Assembly: GCA_026214975.1 (NCBI GenBank)
Contig: JAOBSW010000980.1
Coordinates: 1 to 64,000 of the forward strand
Length of the DNA stretch: 64,000 bases
Direction: 5' to 3'
Origin: Gentiana macrophylla
Taxonomy: Eukaryota; Streptophyta; Magnoliopsida; Gentianales; Gentianaceae
Position 1 is the first letter of the stretch, and every line of letters starts with the position of its first letter. Below are positions 11,767-22,449 of the stretch, piece by piece. Both the position numbers and the translations under genes were made by a program. The notes below the pieces were generated by a model. That model was not told the DNA's origin and did not search any database. It was given only the letters and a program-made list of their open reading frames with translations.

Positions 11767-12378
11767 ACTAGTTTTTGTGGTATACCCATATCTTTATTTC
11801 TTACGATCATAGTCCCGTCGAAATACTCAAGAGGTCGGACAATATTTTCAAAAGGATCGTTTTTTTTTTCATCAAAGCCGAGCTATTTTCGCTGAGGCCG
11901 ATCTAAAATAACACGCCCTGAAAGCAATTTTTTTCATCCGCCGGGCTAAAAACTCCGCCCTTCATATAAATATTTTTCTTTAAATATAGCAAAACAGTAA
12001 AAATCCCATATCTCCCATCAATTTACTACTTTGCATCTCCCATTGATTTACTACTTTGCATCTCCTAAAAATCCTAATTTACTACTTTGCATCTCCCATC
12101 AAAATCTCCTTGGATTTGCACCACAAAAACAAGTTAGAGGACCATTTTCCTCACCGGAGCAGGGGTAATGAAAGCAGACTAAAATCCAAAATAAAGCCAA
12201 ATTACGTAACTAAAATCCTAATTTTGCCCTCGCAGCACCCCAATTCTTCCCTACGCGCCACCTCCTGGAGCCATAAACAACGGCGTTCGGAGATCGGAAC
12301 TCCCACTCCGGACACCGGAGGAGTACTATTTAGCCATTTGGCACATCCAAAATCTACAATTTTAGACTCAGAACGCCC
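11767..12378. mobile_element. Pack-MULE copy 1 (left half), kinase fragment inside
   Basis: The first 195 bp match the terminal inverted repeat at 13479-13700 and 33498-33730 (ACTAGTTTTTGTGGTA, then AAATACTC, CCGGACAATATTTTC and CCGAGCTATTTTC). Then comes a stretch with three copies of TTTACTACTTTGCATCTCC near 12019-12096, also present in copy 3, followed by a MAPKKK fragment. The element is cut at 12379 by a TRIM LTR and its right half is missing. TIRs longer than 200 bp holding cellular gene pieces define Pack-MULEs. Confidence 0.75.
12215..12375 (-). pseudogene. MAPKKK-type protein kinase fragment in Pack-MULE copy 1
   Basis: On the minus strand the reading KIVDFGCAKWLN gives kinase subdomain VII (DFG). 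After a one-base break, GTPLFMAPEVARREELG gives subdomain VIII with the APE motif. The DFGCAK spelling and the GTP.FMAPEVA run are typical of the plant MAPKKK17-20-like group. Only about 50 codons survive and the frame is broken, so no kinase can be made. Equivalent pieces lie at 13775-14290 and 33965-34735. Confidence 0.75.
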
Positions 12379-12655
12379 CTGCACTCCCGGCCTCAGTAGC
12401 GCTTAAATGAGTCATAAATATCCGGTCAACCGCTTAGACTGCCATCCTCGCTTGGTCTAAAAGGGCTAACCCGAGTTGACAAGACCTTTATGTCTCACAC
12501 TTATATAGGGGTAAGCATTCTACTACTTTTCCAATATGGGACATTACATTCTCCCCCCTTATAAGTGGATGGCGCCCTAGCTGTATGCCAAGACTGCTCT
12601 CGGATTGTCCCTACCAGAGGTAACTAAGAGGCCATCCTTACACCGCCTTCTTGTA
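12379..12655 (-). mobile_element. Truncated TRIM: one LTR plus part of the interior
   Basis: 12379-12551 matches the LTRs at 34111-34284 and 34433-34605. The adjoining polypurine tract and interior up to 12655 match 34285-34390. The rest of the element is lost, and the sequence jumps straight into repeat B copy 2. It occupies the same position within the kinase fragment as the complete TRIM in copy 3, so both Pack-MULE copies descend from one that already held the TRIM. Confidence 0.75.
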
Positions 12656-13478
12656 CAGTAAAAATGATACAAACAAAATATGACGGCAAAGAACTTGAAT
12701 TAGAATTATCTCCAAAATAGGTCTAGTCAGACAATTTTGCCACAACCCTGCACTTTTAGACGTTTGCAAGTAGAAGCATGGTATTATATCCAGTGTACAA
12801 AATCACTAAACGAGTGACGGACGCAAGATCTCGAGTAAATAAGAGGGTGCAGTAAAAATTTTAAAAAGACAAATAAAAAAAATTAAAGGGGGAGGAGGGA
12901 AAACAAGATGAATACTGAATATATTAGAAGTTTTTTTCGGATTGAGGAGGGTCTGGTTGCCCTCCTTACCAGACAGAGGTCCTGTCTGATCAAAAACACA
13001 ACCATCGTACAAGTATTACTATGTGGCTACATCCCTGGAAGGTAAAATAACTTAGCATTGGATATATGTCATCTTCCATGGATAATTACCACTGTGAAAC
13101 AAGGTAACTAGCATTCTCTGAGAACTTTTCTATAAGCTCCCATCCACCTGTTCATAATCTGAAAGGTGATAACAATAAAGACGTGAGCACGACAGATCAG
13201 TAAAAAAAAAAATTTAATCAAAAGGGGGCTATGGAAATATTGTCATAGTTGTCTTTTGCTTTCAATATTACTCGAAAGTAAATTAAGTACAAAAATTATA
13301 TCAAGTTGCAGTGCAAAATGGAAATTAAGTGTGACTGTATGTAGTATGTAGAGGCGTGATTGCATGATCGAATACTCTACATGACAAAGACATTGATAAA
13401 GCAACAACACCACCTTGAAGTAAACTACTTGAATTGAATTCAAATAAGACGGAAGTACAAAATCTATACCTTTGGTTA
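12656..13478. repeat. Repeat B, copy 2
   Basis: This corresponds to 4180-4880 and 32800-33497, starting at ACAGTAAAAATGATACAAAC. It carries two small insertions relative to the other copies, near 12720-12768 and 13000-13075. It ends CTATACCTTTGGTTA and runs without a gap into the Pack-MULE inverted repeat. No gene is visible. Long minus-strand frames across this junction are not conserved. Confidence 0.65.
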
Positions 13479-14526
13479 AAACTAGTTTTTGTGGTACAAA
13501 ATCTTTATTTCTTACAATCATAGTCCTGTCAAAATACTCAATAGGCCGGACAATTTTTTCAAAGGGACGGGTTATTTTTTCATCAGGCCGAGCTATTTTC
13601 GTTGAGGCTGATCTAAAATAACACATCCCCGAAAGCAATTTTTTCATCCGCAGGCTAAAAACTCCGCCCTTCATATCAATATTTTTTAAATATAAAAACA
13701 GAAAAATCCCATATCTTTTATTTTTTTATTTTTTAATACAACAAATTGCAAAACCTATGTAGGAGATGCTGTTGTGCAAATTTCTTGATTTTGTGTTTTC
13801 AATAGTCCATTGATTTGTTCATCAAGAAATTGATGCTAAGAAATTTCTTAGCTGTCCATCGATCTTTCGAGTTTCTTTTTAGACATTTGCTTAAGAAATC
13901 CTTTGCTTTGATTGGAAAGATTTTCTAGGATTTCCGGGAAACAATCTACGAATGCGATTTTGTAAAGCAATGATGCTGCGTTTGTAGCATTAGGCCCTGG
14001 TGAACAACCTAGTGCCCATATATCTGCACGCACCCCAGTCTTCCCTACGCGCCACCTCTGGTGCCATAAACAACGGCGTTCCGGAGATCAGAACTCCCAC
14101 TCCGGACACCGGAGGAGTACTATTTAGCCATTTCGTACATCCAAAATCTGCAATTTTGCATCCACTTTTTCCTGTTAAAATATTTTGACCCTTGATATCA
14201 CAATGTACAATCCCAAATTCCCAATTGAATGCAAGTAATTTAGCCCGTCAACAATTTGGGAATGAATACAAGTAATGCTAATCACCGGTTTAAAAAAATA
14301 TGGGATTTTTCTGTTTTGTTATTAAAAAAAAAATGATATACTAGTGAGTTTCTAGCCCGGCCGGATGAAAAAAATTGCTGCGTCGTAGTGTTATTTTAAT
14401 CCACCAACAAAAATAGCTCGACTCATGAAAAAATAACTCGTCCCTATGAAAAATTAGCCCGCTCATCGAGATTTTGACGGGTTATGATTGTGAGGAACAA
14501 AACTAGGTGATACAACAAAAACTATT
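13479..14526. mobile_element. Pack-MULE copy 2, both long inverted repeats present
   Basis: 13479-13720 and the reverse complement of 14295-14526 align over about 230 bp. Shared words include TAGTTTTTGT, GTCAAAAT, GGGACG.GTTATTTTTTCAT, CGAGCTATTTT and ACAGAAAAATCCCATAT. The interior is a fragment of a MAPKKK gene and nothing of a transposase. Long TIRs, no transposase and captured host exons are the hallmarks of a Pack-MULE. The 9-bp target duplication expected for Mutator elements is not visible: the left flank is repeat B and the right flank is unrelated. Confidence 0.8.
13775..14290 (-). pseudogene. MAPKKK-type protein kinase fragment, subdomains VI-XI
   Basis: Read on the minus strand from 14290 the pieces come in kinase order: IVDGLNYLHSIG, then GIVHCDIKGQNIL (catalytic loop, about 14215-14175), DFGCTKWLN (14145), GTPLFMAPEVARRE (14090-14050), RADIWALGC (about 14033-14007), ASLLYKIAFVDCFPEI (13980) and LSNQSKGFLKQ down to 13880. 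The catalytic HCD (an HRD variant), DFG and APE motifs are all there. Frameshifts lie around the HCDIKG, GTP and ERW segments, and the ATP-binding lobe is absent. The wording matches plant MAPKKK17/18/20-like kinases. Confidence 0.8.
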
Positions 14527-14745
14527 TTTACACCAAAATTATATATTTTAAATTTCCCCTTGAAATAACGGCATTAAATTAAACAATTGAAAATGATGTC
14601 AAACCTTTTTTAGGGTACGTATCACGTATCCGTCATGCCCACAAAGAAGAGCCATCTCACGTAAGACCAATAGGCACGGTAATCCAATTGAATTGAGAGG
14701 AAACGAAATGTTTTCCGGAGTAATATTATAATCTAGCACTCCTAG
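14527..14745. other. Unique spacer between Pack-MULE and CACTA element
   Basis: About 220 bp of AT-rich sequence with no gene. It ends in CTCCTAG directly before the CACTG terminus at 14746. The last three bases, TAG, are repeated after the element's far end at 30590-30592. Confidence 0.5.
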
Positions 14746-14965
14746 CACTGCACAAAAAAATCTTTTGGTGACAAACAATACATTTCTCGCAAAAGTAACT
14801 TTTAGTGACAATAACTTTGTTTATCACAAAAACTTATATTATTTAGTGACAAAAGAAATATGTTCACACGAAAAGGTTGATCTGTATTATCACAAAATGG
14901 ATGATCTCAACTTCACATTGTGTGATAAACTTTAAGATAAAACTTTGGTGACAACCATCTTTATC
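14746..14965 (+). repeat. CACTA left terminus and subterminal repeats
   Basis: CACTGCAC at the edge (A to G in the canonical CACTA) is followed by words such as GGTGACAAAC, TAGTGACAA, TTATCACAAAA and TAGTGACAAAAG spaced 25-40 bp apart. In CACTA elements such subterminal motifs bind the transposase. The region stops where segment R begins. Confidence 0.6.
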
Positions 14966-16391
14966 ATAATGAGTCGAGTATATCATGTATTGAACGAATC
15001 GAGTTCAATTTTTGCCTTTGTATGGCTTGTTCAAGCTTGAAACGTTTTTATAATCTAGTCAAACTCAATCCCTAAAAAATATTGGCTCGACTCGGCTCGA
15101 TACCCATAAAAACATCCGAAGTAGAGAACACATATATGTATCTCCAGCTGAAAATAAAATATTACCAACGCCTCAAAATAAAAATAATAAAAGAAATTGA
15201 AAAGAAACTTCTGAAGGTGCGATTCATTTTCCCTGAATTCGAACCCTAAACTGCTTCCATCATCGTGGAATCTTGGTGAGGTGAAATCGTGGTGAGATCG
15301 GAAAACTGCTTCCGTCTGCGCGAATGCTCGATAAAGAGGTGAAATCGTGGTGAGTTCAGAAATTGATTCTGATTTCAAATCGCCGGCGATGAGCAATACA
15401 TCAGAACGGAAATCAATTCTGACTGCAGGTATTATTCTCTTCATTTTCTGATTTAATTGTATTATTTTCGATTTCTGGTGAAATCGTGATGAGATGGCCT
15501 TGATTTCATCGCCGGCGACATGCCATGCTTAGTGTTGACCGGTCTGTGTGATTATTTCACACAGACATCTAGGGCTGAGCTCTGTGATCTGTTGCATGAA
15601 CCGGTCTGTGTGATTATTTCACTTTTCTATTGCATGAGCCGCCGTGCTCCACTTACTATGATATTCATTCACGCGCGTTGTGATACTTTCCAGATTAAAA
15701 CCTATTGCCCAAGGACTTGTAGAATGTATTCCCGAGGTTTATGCTCTATCTCGGTATATAACTATATATGATGTATTTTTACAGTATTCTTGCTTAGTAT
15801 TGTTAAATTAGGAAGCAACAAGTTCTGATTTATTTTTTTAAAACTTACAAGTTCTGATTTTGATCCTTTCTTTTCAAATATTGCTCGGAGATTTGAACTA
15901 CATGATCTCGCTTCCTGAATCTATTACTCCATCTACGTTAGTGGAATGCATTCCTTCATAATGATCAGGTGCTATATAATATATTGTTTTGAATTTCAGG
16001 GCCAGAAAAATTAATAAAAGTTCTGGTATACATACATACATAAATGCTGATTTTGTGCATGGATTTCTCACTATATGTATTCTGGGAAATTCGATTGCGT
16101 GTACTTATTATAGAGTTCACTTAAACAAATGAAAAACATGAGTGTTATCCTGTGTATTTAACTCTTTTATTGTTTTAATTTCATTGATGTTAGTTGATTT
16201 CATCTTTTGACTAATATGGATCTCTATTCAATATGATTACGATGTAAGTAACGCTAGTGCTAGCATGTTCCTCTTCCCGCCCCTTTGAATAGTGTACAAT
16301 AGGGGCATGGGATGATTTTGGGGCTGTTTTTGAATTTACATTCTATTGCATTTACTTGAGTGCATTTGTGTTTATGGTTTTATGAATGCAG
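14966..16391 (+). repeat. Segment R copy 1: captured 5' gene region and intron
   Basis: This segment of about 1.4 kb is repeated at 20304-21734 with many small differences. At 15210-15428 it looks like a gene start: an A-rich leader with CGAACCCTAAACTGCTTCC, an ATG at 15390 opening MSNTSERKSILTA, then CTGCAG followed by GTATTATTC as a plausible donor. The T-rich remainder up to 16391 ends GTTTTATGAATGCAG, an intron 3' end. I do not recognise the protein from 13 residues. It appears to be a captured first exon and intron, later split from its downstream exon by a copia insertion. Confidence 0.5.
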
Positions 16392-16991
16392 TGTCGGTTT
16401 TGGTGACTTGATCTCTAAAATCGATGAATAAAACTGATGGAACTAATCGAGAATCTAAGACCGAGAATGATGGTCGGGATTCGATTAAGTATATTCGATT
16501 CGTTGAAAGTCGGGCTTGATGAAGTGCAATCGAGTTTCTTCAAGTCATGATCGATTTGGTCTTCATAGTCTTCTTTGAGTATAATCGAGTTCTACATCCG
16601 GCGGTGATTACAAGTCTGGGAAAGTAAGTTCAGAACTAAGTTTTCATCTGGTGGATAACAGCTGGAGCTGGGGTCCACATCTGGGGTTTTTTATGACAGT
16701 TCCGACAAAGATCTTATGGCGGTTAGGGTTAGAAAATTGTGCCTATAAATACCAATGTTGTAATCAATGTAATGTGTGTCTTTCACAAGTGTGTGAAAAT
16801 CCTTGTAACTTTGTGCATAATAAAATATCTCATTTTCTGTCCATGGAGTAGTCGGCACAATGCTGAAAACCACGTTAAATCACTGTGTTCTCTTTGTTTC
16901 TGTGTTTTTATCAATTTCCGCCATACTTTATGTTTGCATTGCTACTGTTTTATCTTTCTTAAACTGCAAGCTTCTCTTCTATGTTTCAACA
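16392..16991 (+). repeat. Copia-2 5' LTR (LTR a)
   Basis: This 600-bp LTR starts TGTCGGTTTTGGTGACTTG and ends TTTCAACA. GTGCCTATAAATACC near 16740 is a good TATA region. It is homologous to LTR b (21735-22332) and LTR c (25185-25781). The four bases before it, GCAG, recur directly after LTR c, consistent with a target duplication for an element running from LTR a to LTR c before internal duplication. Confidence 0.9.
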
Positions 16992-16994
16992 AAC

Positions 16995-17006
16995 TGGTAT
17001 TAGAGC
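16995..17006 (+). other. Copia-2 primer binding site
   Basis: TGGTATTAGAGC lies three bases after LTR a. It differs by one base from the TGGTATCAGAGC complement of initiator tRNA-Met used by most plant copia elements. Confidence 0.85.
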
Positions 17007-17115
17007 GACATGTTCATGATTTAGAAAGTTGCAAGTTGAACAGAGTTGATCTTCACCAAGACCGGTGACCGGTGCTAGGATTTTGTGATCAAAGGTTTGT
17101 TCTTTAATTAGACGG

Positions 17116-18177
17116 ATGTCAGCAATGAACGTAAAGATTGATAAATTTACAGGGAGGAACAGTTTTAGCTTGTGGCAAATCAAGATCTGGGCCTTGTTAA
17201 AGCAACAAGGATTGTGGACTCCTTTATCTGATAGAGGGGATGCCAGTTCAGCAGATTATGCTATTCTGGATGAGAAAGCACATTCAACCATCATGTTGTG
17301 CTTGCCTAATGATGTTATCACAAAAGTTGCTGAGGAAGACACTACTACCAAGTTATGGTCTAAGCTTGAAAGCATGTATATGACTAAGTTATTGACCAAA
17401 AAGTTGCTGCTGAAGCAAAGTCTATTCAGCCTGAGGATGCATGAGGGGGCTTAGCTGAGAGATCGTCTTGATCAGTTGAACACAATATTACTTGATTTCA
17501 AGAATATTGATGTGAAGATTGAGGTTGAATATGCAGCTCTAATTTTGTTGGTATCACTACCAGCTTCATATGAGAACTTTGTGAAGTCCTTCATAGTTGA
17601 GAATGATACAGTTCCTATGGAGGATGTAAGGTCATCTTTACATGCCAGGGAGCCGAGACATAATGCAGCTGGGGCAGACAATCAGGTTGTTGGACTAGTA
17701 GTCAGTAGCAGTAGTGGAAAAGAGAATGGTCAGTGTAGGAAGAAAAGTTCCAAGAAGACAAGGTCCAAAGGCCGTAAATCCATTGATGTTTGCAATTACT
17801 GTAAGGAACAGGGACATTGGAAGTGCAATTGTCCAAAGAGGAAGAAACATGAGGAGAACAGTTCTGGCACAGCTGTTGTGGCAGCTGAGAAAGACTCAGC
17901 TGTGGATATGGTTCTAGTGGCAGGAGAGCCAATACATCATACTGATGTATGGATTCTGGACTCTGGGGCATCATTTCATATTTGCCCTCACAAAGAGTGG
18001 CTCTCAAGTTATCGGCAGATAGATGGTTGTCATATATCTATGGCGAACGGCAAGGTCTGCAAGATAGGTGGGATTGACTTAGTTCAGTTGAGGACAGAGG
18101 ATGGAAGATTCTGTAAACTGAGTGAAGTTAGAAATGTTCCACAGATGACCAAAAACTTAGTACCTCTCAGTCTTTAG
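17116..18177 (+). pseudogene. Copia-2 gag and protease, nearly intact
   Basis: Gag starts at ATG 17116 (MSAMNVKIDKFTGRNSFSLW). A stop at 17452 in HEGA* and a one-base shift are the only breaks before 17476-18177 continues it. The second part has the CCHC knuckle CNYCKEQGHWKCNCP near 17790-17835, then the protease motif WILDSGASFHICP near 17950-17990 and the flap region up to 18177. Gag forms the particle and the protease processes the Gag-Pol polyprotein. This is the best preserved gag in the window. Confidence 0.88.
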
Positions 18178-18182
18178 ACAAC

Positions 18183-20303
18183 ATGTTTAGGGGTGAAATT
18201 GGAGTGCTGAGTGTCTATAAAAATTTATTTTTGGTTCTCAAAGGAGTCAAGAAAGGGACCATGTATATACCACAAGGGTTGGTTGTTGTTGGTACTGCTT
18301 CTGTGGCATCTTTTGAGATTCATCAATCAGAGCTTACAAAACTGTGGCACATGAGACTGGGTCACATGGGTGAAAAGAGGATGCATGTTCTTTCTCAAAA
18401 AGATCTTCTTGGGAGTGTAAGGTCAAGCATCGGACTTTTGTGAGAATTGTGTGTTTGGGAAGTTTCATAGAGCAAGTTCTCAAGAAGGTACACAACACAA
18501 AGTCATCACTTGATTACATTCATTCTTATTGTTGAGGGCCATCAAAGGTGGAGTCATTGGGTAGTCACAGATATTTTGTGTCATTTATTGATGACTATTC
18601 AAGGATGACTTGGGTGGTGATGATATATCACAAAAGTGAGGCATTCAAGAGCTTCATGCAATGGAAGGATCTAGTTGAAAATCAGTTGGGGAAAGAAGAA
18701 CAAGAGGCTTCGTACAGATAATGGTCTGGAATTCTGTTGGACTGAGTTGATGACTTCTGTAGAAATGAGGGTATTGCCAGACATCATACAGTTAGGAATA
18801 CTCCTCAGCAGAACGGGGTAGCTGAGAGGCTAAATCAAAATCTTCTGGAGAGAGCAAGATGCATGCTCTCTCATGCGGGTATGTCAAGGAGATTTTGGGC
18901 AGAGGCTGTAAGCACAACTTGCTACTTAATCAACAGGAGTCCTCACACATGGATCAGTCTCAAGACTATTCAGTGTTAAGGGTATTGGAAGCACAGTTTG
19001 CTATCATGTCAGTGGAGGGAAACTGGAACCAAGGGCCAAGAATAGAGTGTTTGTAGGGTATGGTGATGGAGTTAAGGGTTATAGAATTTGGTCATCAACA
19101 GAAAACAGAGTTATTCTCAGCAGAGATACAGTTTTTGCTAAAAATTCTATCCTCAGTTCATCAGTGGAGGGATAATTGAAACTGAAACCAGTTCTAAAAC
19201 TGAGAAGACTGACAGTAAGGTGGAGTTTCAGGTGGAGTCAGTTGAAATGCAACCATCAACTGATCCTAGTCAGTTTTTATCTGATCTGGTTGCTGAACCA
19301 GAACTGAGTCCAAGCCAGTTAGCTGAGCAAATGTCAGTTGAGCATCAAACTAAGAACATGGGTCAACAGAGTATAGCTGTCAGCGGAGCTAGAAGATCCA
19401 ATGTTGGAGTACCTCCCAAGAGGTATGGTTTTGATGATTTGGCTAGATACGCACTTCAAGTTGCAGAAGAAATGGATGGTTGTGAACCTTCTAGTTACAG
19501 GGAAGCAGTGACATGTTCTGAAGCATCTCAATGGCTTGTTTCCATGGGAGATGAAATGGAGTCATTACAAAAGAATCAAACTTAGGATCTAGTTAAATGT
19601 CTAGCTGATAGGATTGTCACTTGCGAATGGATCTTTAAGAAAAATGAAGTATAACTGAGGCAAAAGGAGTTAAGTTTAAAGCACGTTTGGTTGCAAAAGG
19701 GTTCAGTCAGAAAGAAGGGGTGGACTTTGATGGGATATTCTCACTAGTGATCAGACATATTTCAATCAGAGTGTTACTAGCAATGGTGACACAACAGGAC
19801 ATAGAACTTGAGCAGTTAGATGTGAAAACAGCTTTTCTACTTGGTGAGGTAGATAAAGATATATACATGACTCAAATGTAAGGTTTTTAAGTTCCTGGTA
19901 AGGAAGATTTTGTGTGTAAGTTAAAGAAGTCCTTGTATGGACTGAAGCAAGCTCTTAGACAGTGGTATAAAAGGTTTGACAGTTACATGTTCCATTTGGG
20001 TTACAGCAGAAGTCCTTATGATTGTTGGGTTTACAACAGTCAGTTGAAAGATGGAACATACATCTATCTTGTGTTATATGTGGATGACACTGGTAGCTGC
20101 AAGAAAGAAGTCTGATGTTCAGTAACTGAAAGACCTTCTTAGTGCTGAGTTTGAAATGAAGGATTTGGGAGCAGCCAAGAAAATTTTTGGGATGGAGATT
20201 TGGAGAGAAAGAAATCAAAAGAAACTATTTTTATCTCGGCAGGGCTATATACAGAAGATTTTGTCAAAGTTTGGCATGTCAGCTGCTAAGCCAATAGATA
20301 CAG
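18183..20303 (+). pseudogene. Copia-2 pol, cut off inside reverse transcriptase
   Basis: The GAG-pre-integrase region (LWHMRLGHMGEKRM, 18345-18385) is followed by a frame-broken integrase core (18530-19060), the linker (19220-19585), and RT from about 19610. The RT includes LVAKGFSQKEGVDFDGIFS, then LDVKTAFLLGEVDKDIYM and LVLYVDD near 20080. After the YVDD active site the frame shifts. At 20303, within KPIDT, the sequence stops matching copia and switches into segment R copy 2. RNase H and the 3' LTR are therefore absent from this half. Confidence 0.85.
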
Positions 20304-21734
20304 GGTTATATCATGTATTGAATGAATCGAGTTCAATTTTTGCCTTGTATGACTTGTTCAAGCTTGAAACATTTTCATAATCGAGTCAAACTCAATCCTT
20401 AAAAAATATTGGCTCGACTCGGCTTGATACCCGTAAAAACATCCAAAGTAGAGAACACGTATATGTATCTCCAGCTGCAAATAAAATACTACCAATGCCT
20501 CAAAATAAAAAATAATAAAAGAAATTGAAAAGAAACTTCTGAAGGTGTGATTCATTTTCCCTGAATTCGAACCCTAAATTGCTTCCATCATTGTGGAATC
20601 ATGGTGAGGTGAAATAGTGGTGAGATCGGAAAACTGCTTCCGTCTGCGTGAATGCTCGGTAAAGAGGTGAAATTATGGTGAGTTCATAAATCGATTCTAA
20701 TTCAAATCGCCGGAGATGAGCAATACATCAGAACGGAAATCGATTCGATCGCAGGTATTATTCTCTTCAGTTTTTTATTTAATTGAATTATAGATGTCCG
20801 TGAAATCGTGATGAGATGGACTTGATTTCATCGCCGGCAATATGCCATACTTAGTGTTGACCGGTCTGTGTGATTATTTCACACAGACATCTAGGGCTGA
20901 GCTCTGTGATGTTGCATGAACCGGTCTGTGTGATTATTTCACTTTTCTATTGCATGAGCCGCTCGTGCCCACTTACTATGATATTCATTCACTGCGTTTT
21001 GATACTTTCCATTAAAACCTATTGCCCGAAGGACTTGTAGAATGTATTCCTGAAGTTTATGCTCTATCTCAGGTATATAACTATATATGATGTATTTTTA
21101 CAGTATTCTTGCTTAGTATTGTTAAATTAGGAAGCAACAAGATCTGATTTTTTTTTTAAACTTACAAGTTCTGATTTTGATCCTTTCTTTTCAAATATGG
21201 CTCGGAGATTTGAACTACATGATCATGCTTCCTGAATCTATTACTCCATCTTCGGTTGATAAAGGATAGTGGAATGCATTCCTTCATAATGATCTGGTGC
21301 TTTATAATATATAGTTTTGAATTTCTGGGCCAAAAAATTAAAAAAAAGTTCCGGTATACATACATACATACATACATAAATGTAGATTTTGTGCATGGAT
21401 TTCTCACTATATGTATTCTGGGAAATTTGATTGCGTGTACTTATTATAGAGTTCACGAAACAAATGAAAAACATGAGTGTTATCCTGTGTATTTAACTCT
21501 TTTATTGTTTTAAATTTCATTGACTGTTAGTTGAGTTCATCTTTTTGACTAATATGGATCTCTTTATTCAATATGATTACGATGTAAGTCATGGTAGTGC
21601 TAGCATGTTCCTCATCCTGTCCCTTTGAATAGTGTACAATGGGGGCATGGGATGATTTTGGGGCTGTTTTGGAATTTACATTCTATTTCATTTAATTGAG
21701 CCTGCATTTGTGTTTATTGTTTTATGAATGCAAG
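20304..21734 (+). repeat. Segment R copy 2
   Basis: This matches 14976-16391 from TATATCATGTATTGAA onward, including the leader, the ATG and 13-codon exon region near 20716-20756, the intron body and the GAATGCAAG just before the LTR. Because the same host flank precedes both LTR a and LTR b, the copia insertion came first and the R+copia block was duplicated afterwards. A (CATA)n tract at 21356-21378 is slightly longer than in copy 1. Confidence 0.75.
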
Positions 21735-22332
21735 TGTCAGTTTTGGTGACTTGATCTCTAAACTGATGAATAAACTGGTGGAACTAATCTGAGAAACTAA
21801 GACTGAGAATGATTGTCAGTTCAGTTAAGTATATTCAGTTCTATGAAAGTCAGTTTGATGAAGTGCAACTGGTTCTTTCAAGTCGTGATCGATTTATTCT
21901 GCTTAGTCTTGCTGAGTATAACGGAGTTCTACATCTGGGTAGCTGATTTCAAGTCTGGGAAAGTCATTTCTCAACAGATCTAGAGTTTTCATCTGATAGA
22001 TAACAGCTGGAGCTAGGGTCCACATCTGCGGGTATTTATGACAGTTCCGACAAAGATCTTATGGAGTTTAGGGTTAGGGAATTGTGCCTATAAATACCAA
22101 TGTTGTAATCAATGTAATGTGTGTCTGTCACATGTGTGTGAAAATCCTTGTAACTTTATGCATAGTATATCTCATTTTCTAACCATGGAGTAGTCGGCAC
22201 CACGCCGAAAACCACGTTAAATCACTATGTTCTCTTTGTTTCTGTGTTTTATCAATTTCCGTCAGAATTTATGTTTGCATTGCTACTGTTTTATCTTTCT
22301 TAAACAGCAAACTTCTCTTCTGTGTTTCAACA
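21735..22332 (+). repeat. Copia-3 5' LTR (LTR b)
   Basis: This 598-bp LTR runs from TGTCAGTTTTGGTGACTTG to TTTCAACA. The canonical primer binding site TGGTATCAGAGC at 22336-22347 is a perfect match to the common plant copia site. Sequence beyond about 22440 jumps directly to integrase, so gag, protease and the pre-integrase region are deleted in this half. Confidence 0.9.
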
Positions 22333-22449
22333 AACTGGTATCAGAGCGACAAGTTCAGGATTCAGAGAGTTTCAGGTTGAACAGAGTTAATCTTCACCAA
22401 GACCGGTGACCGGTGCTAGGATTTTGTGATCAAAGGTTTGTTTTTTAAT

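Noticed and set aside
13243..13674. A 143-codon minus-strand open frame
   Set aside because: It spans the repeat B to Pack-MULE junction. The corresponding frame in copy 3 breaks, and composition is AT-rich without a domain.
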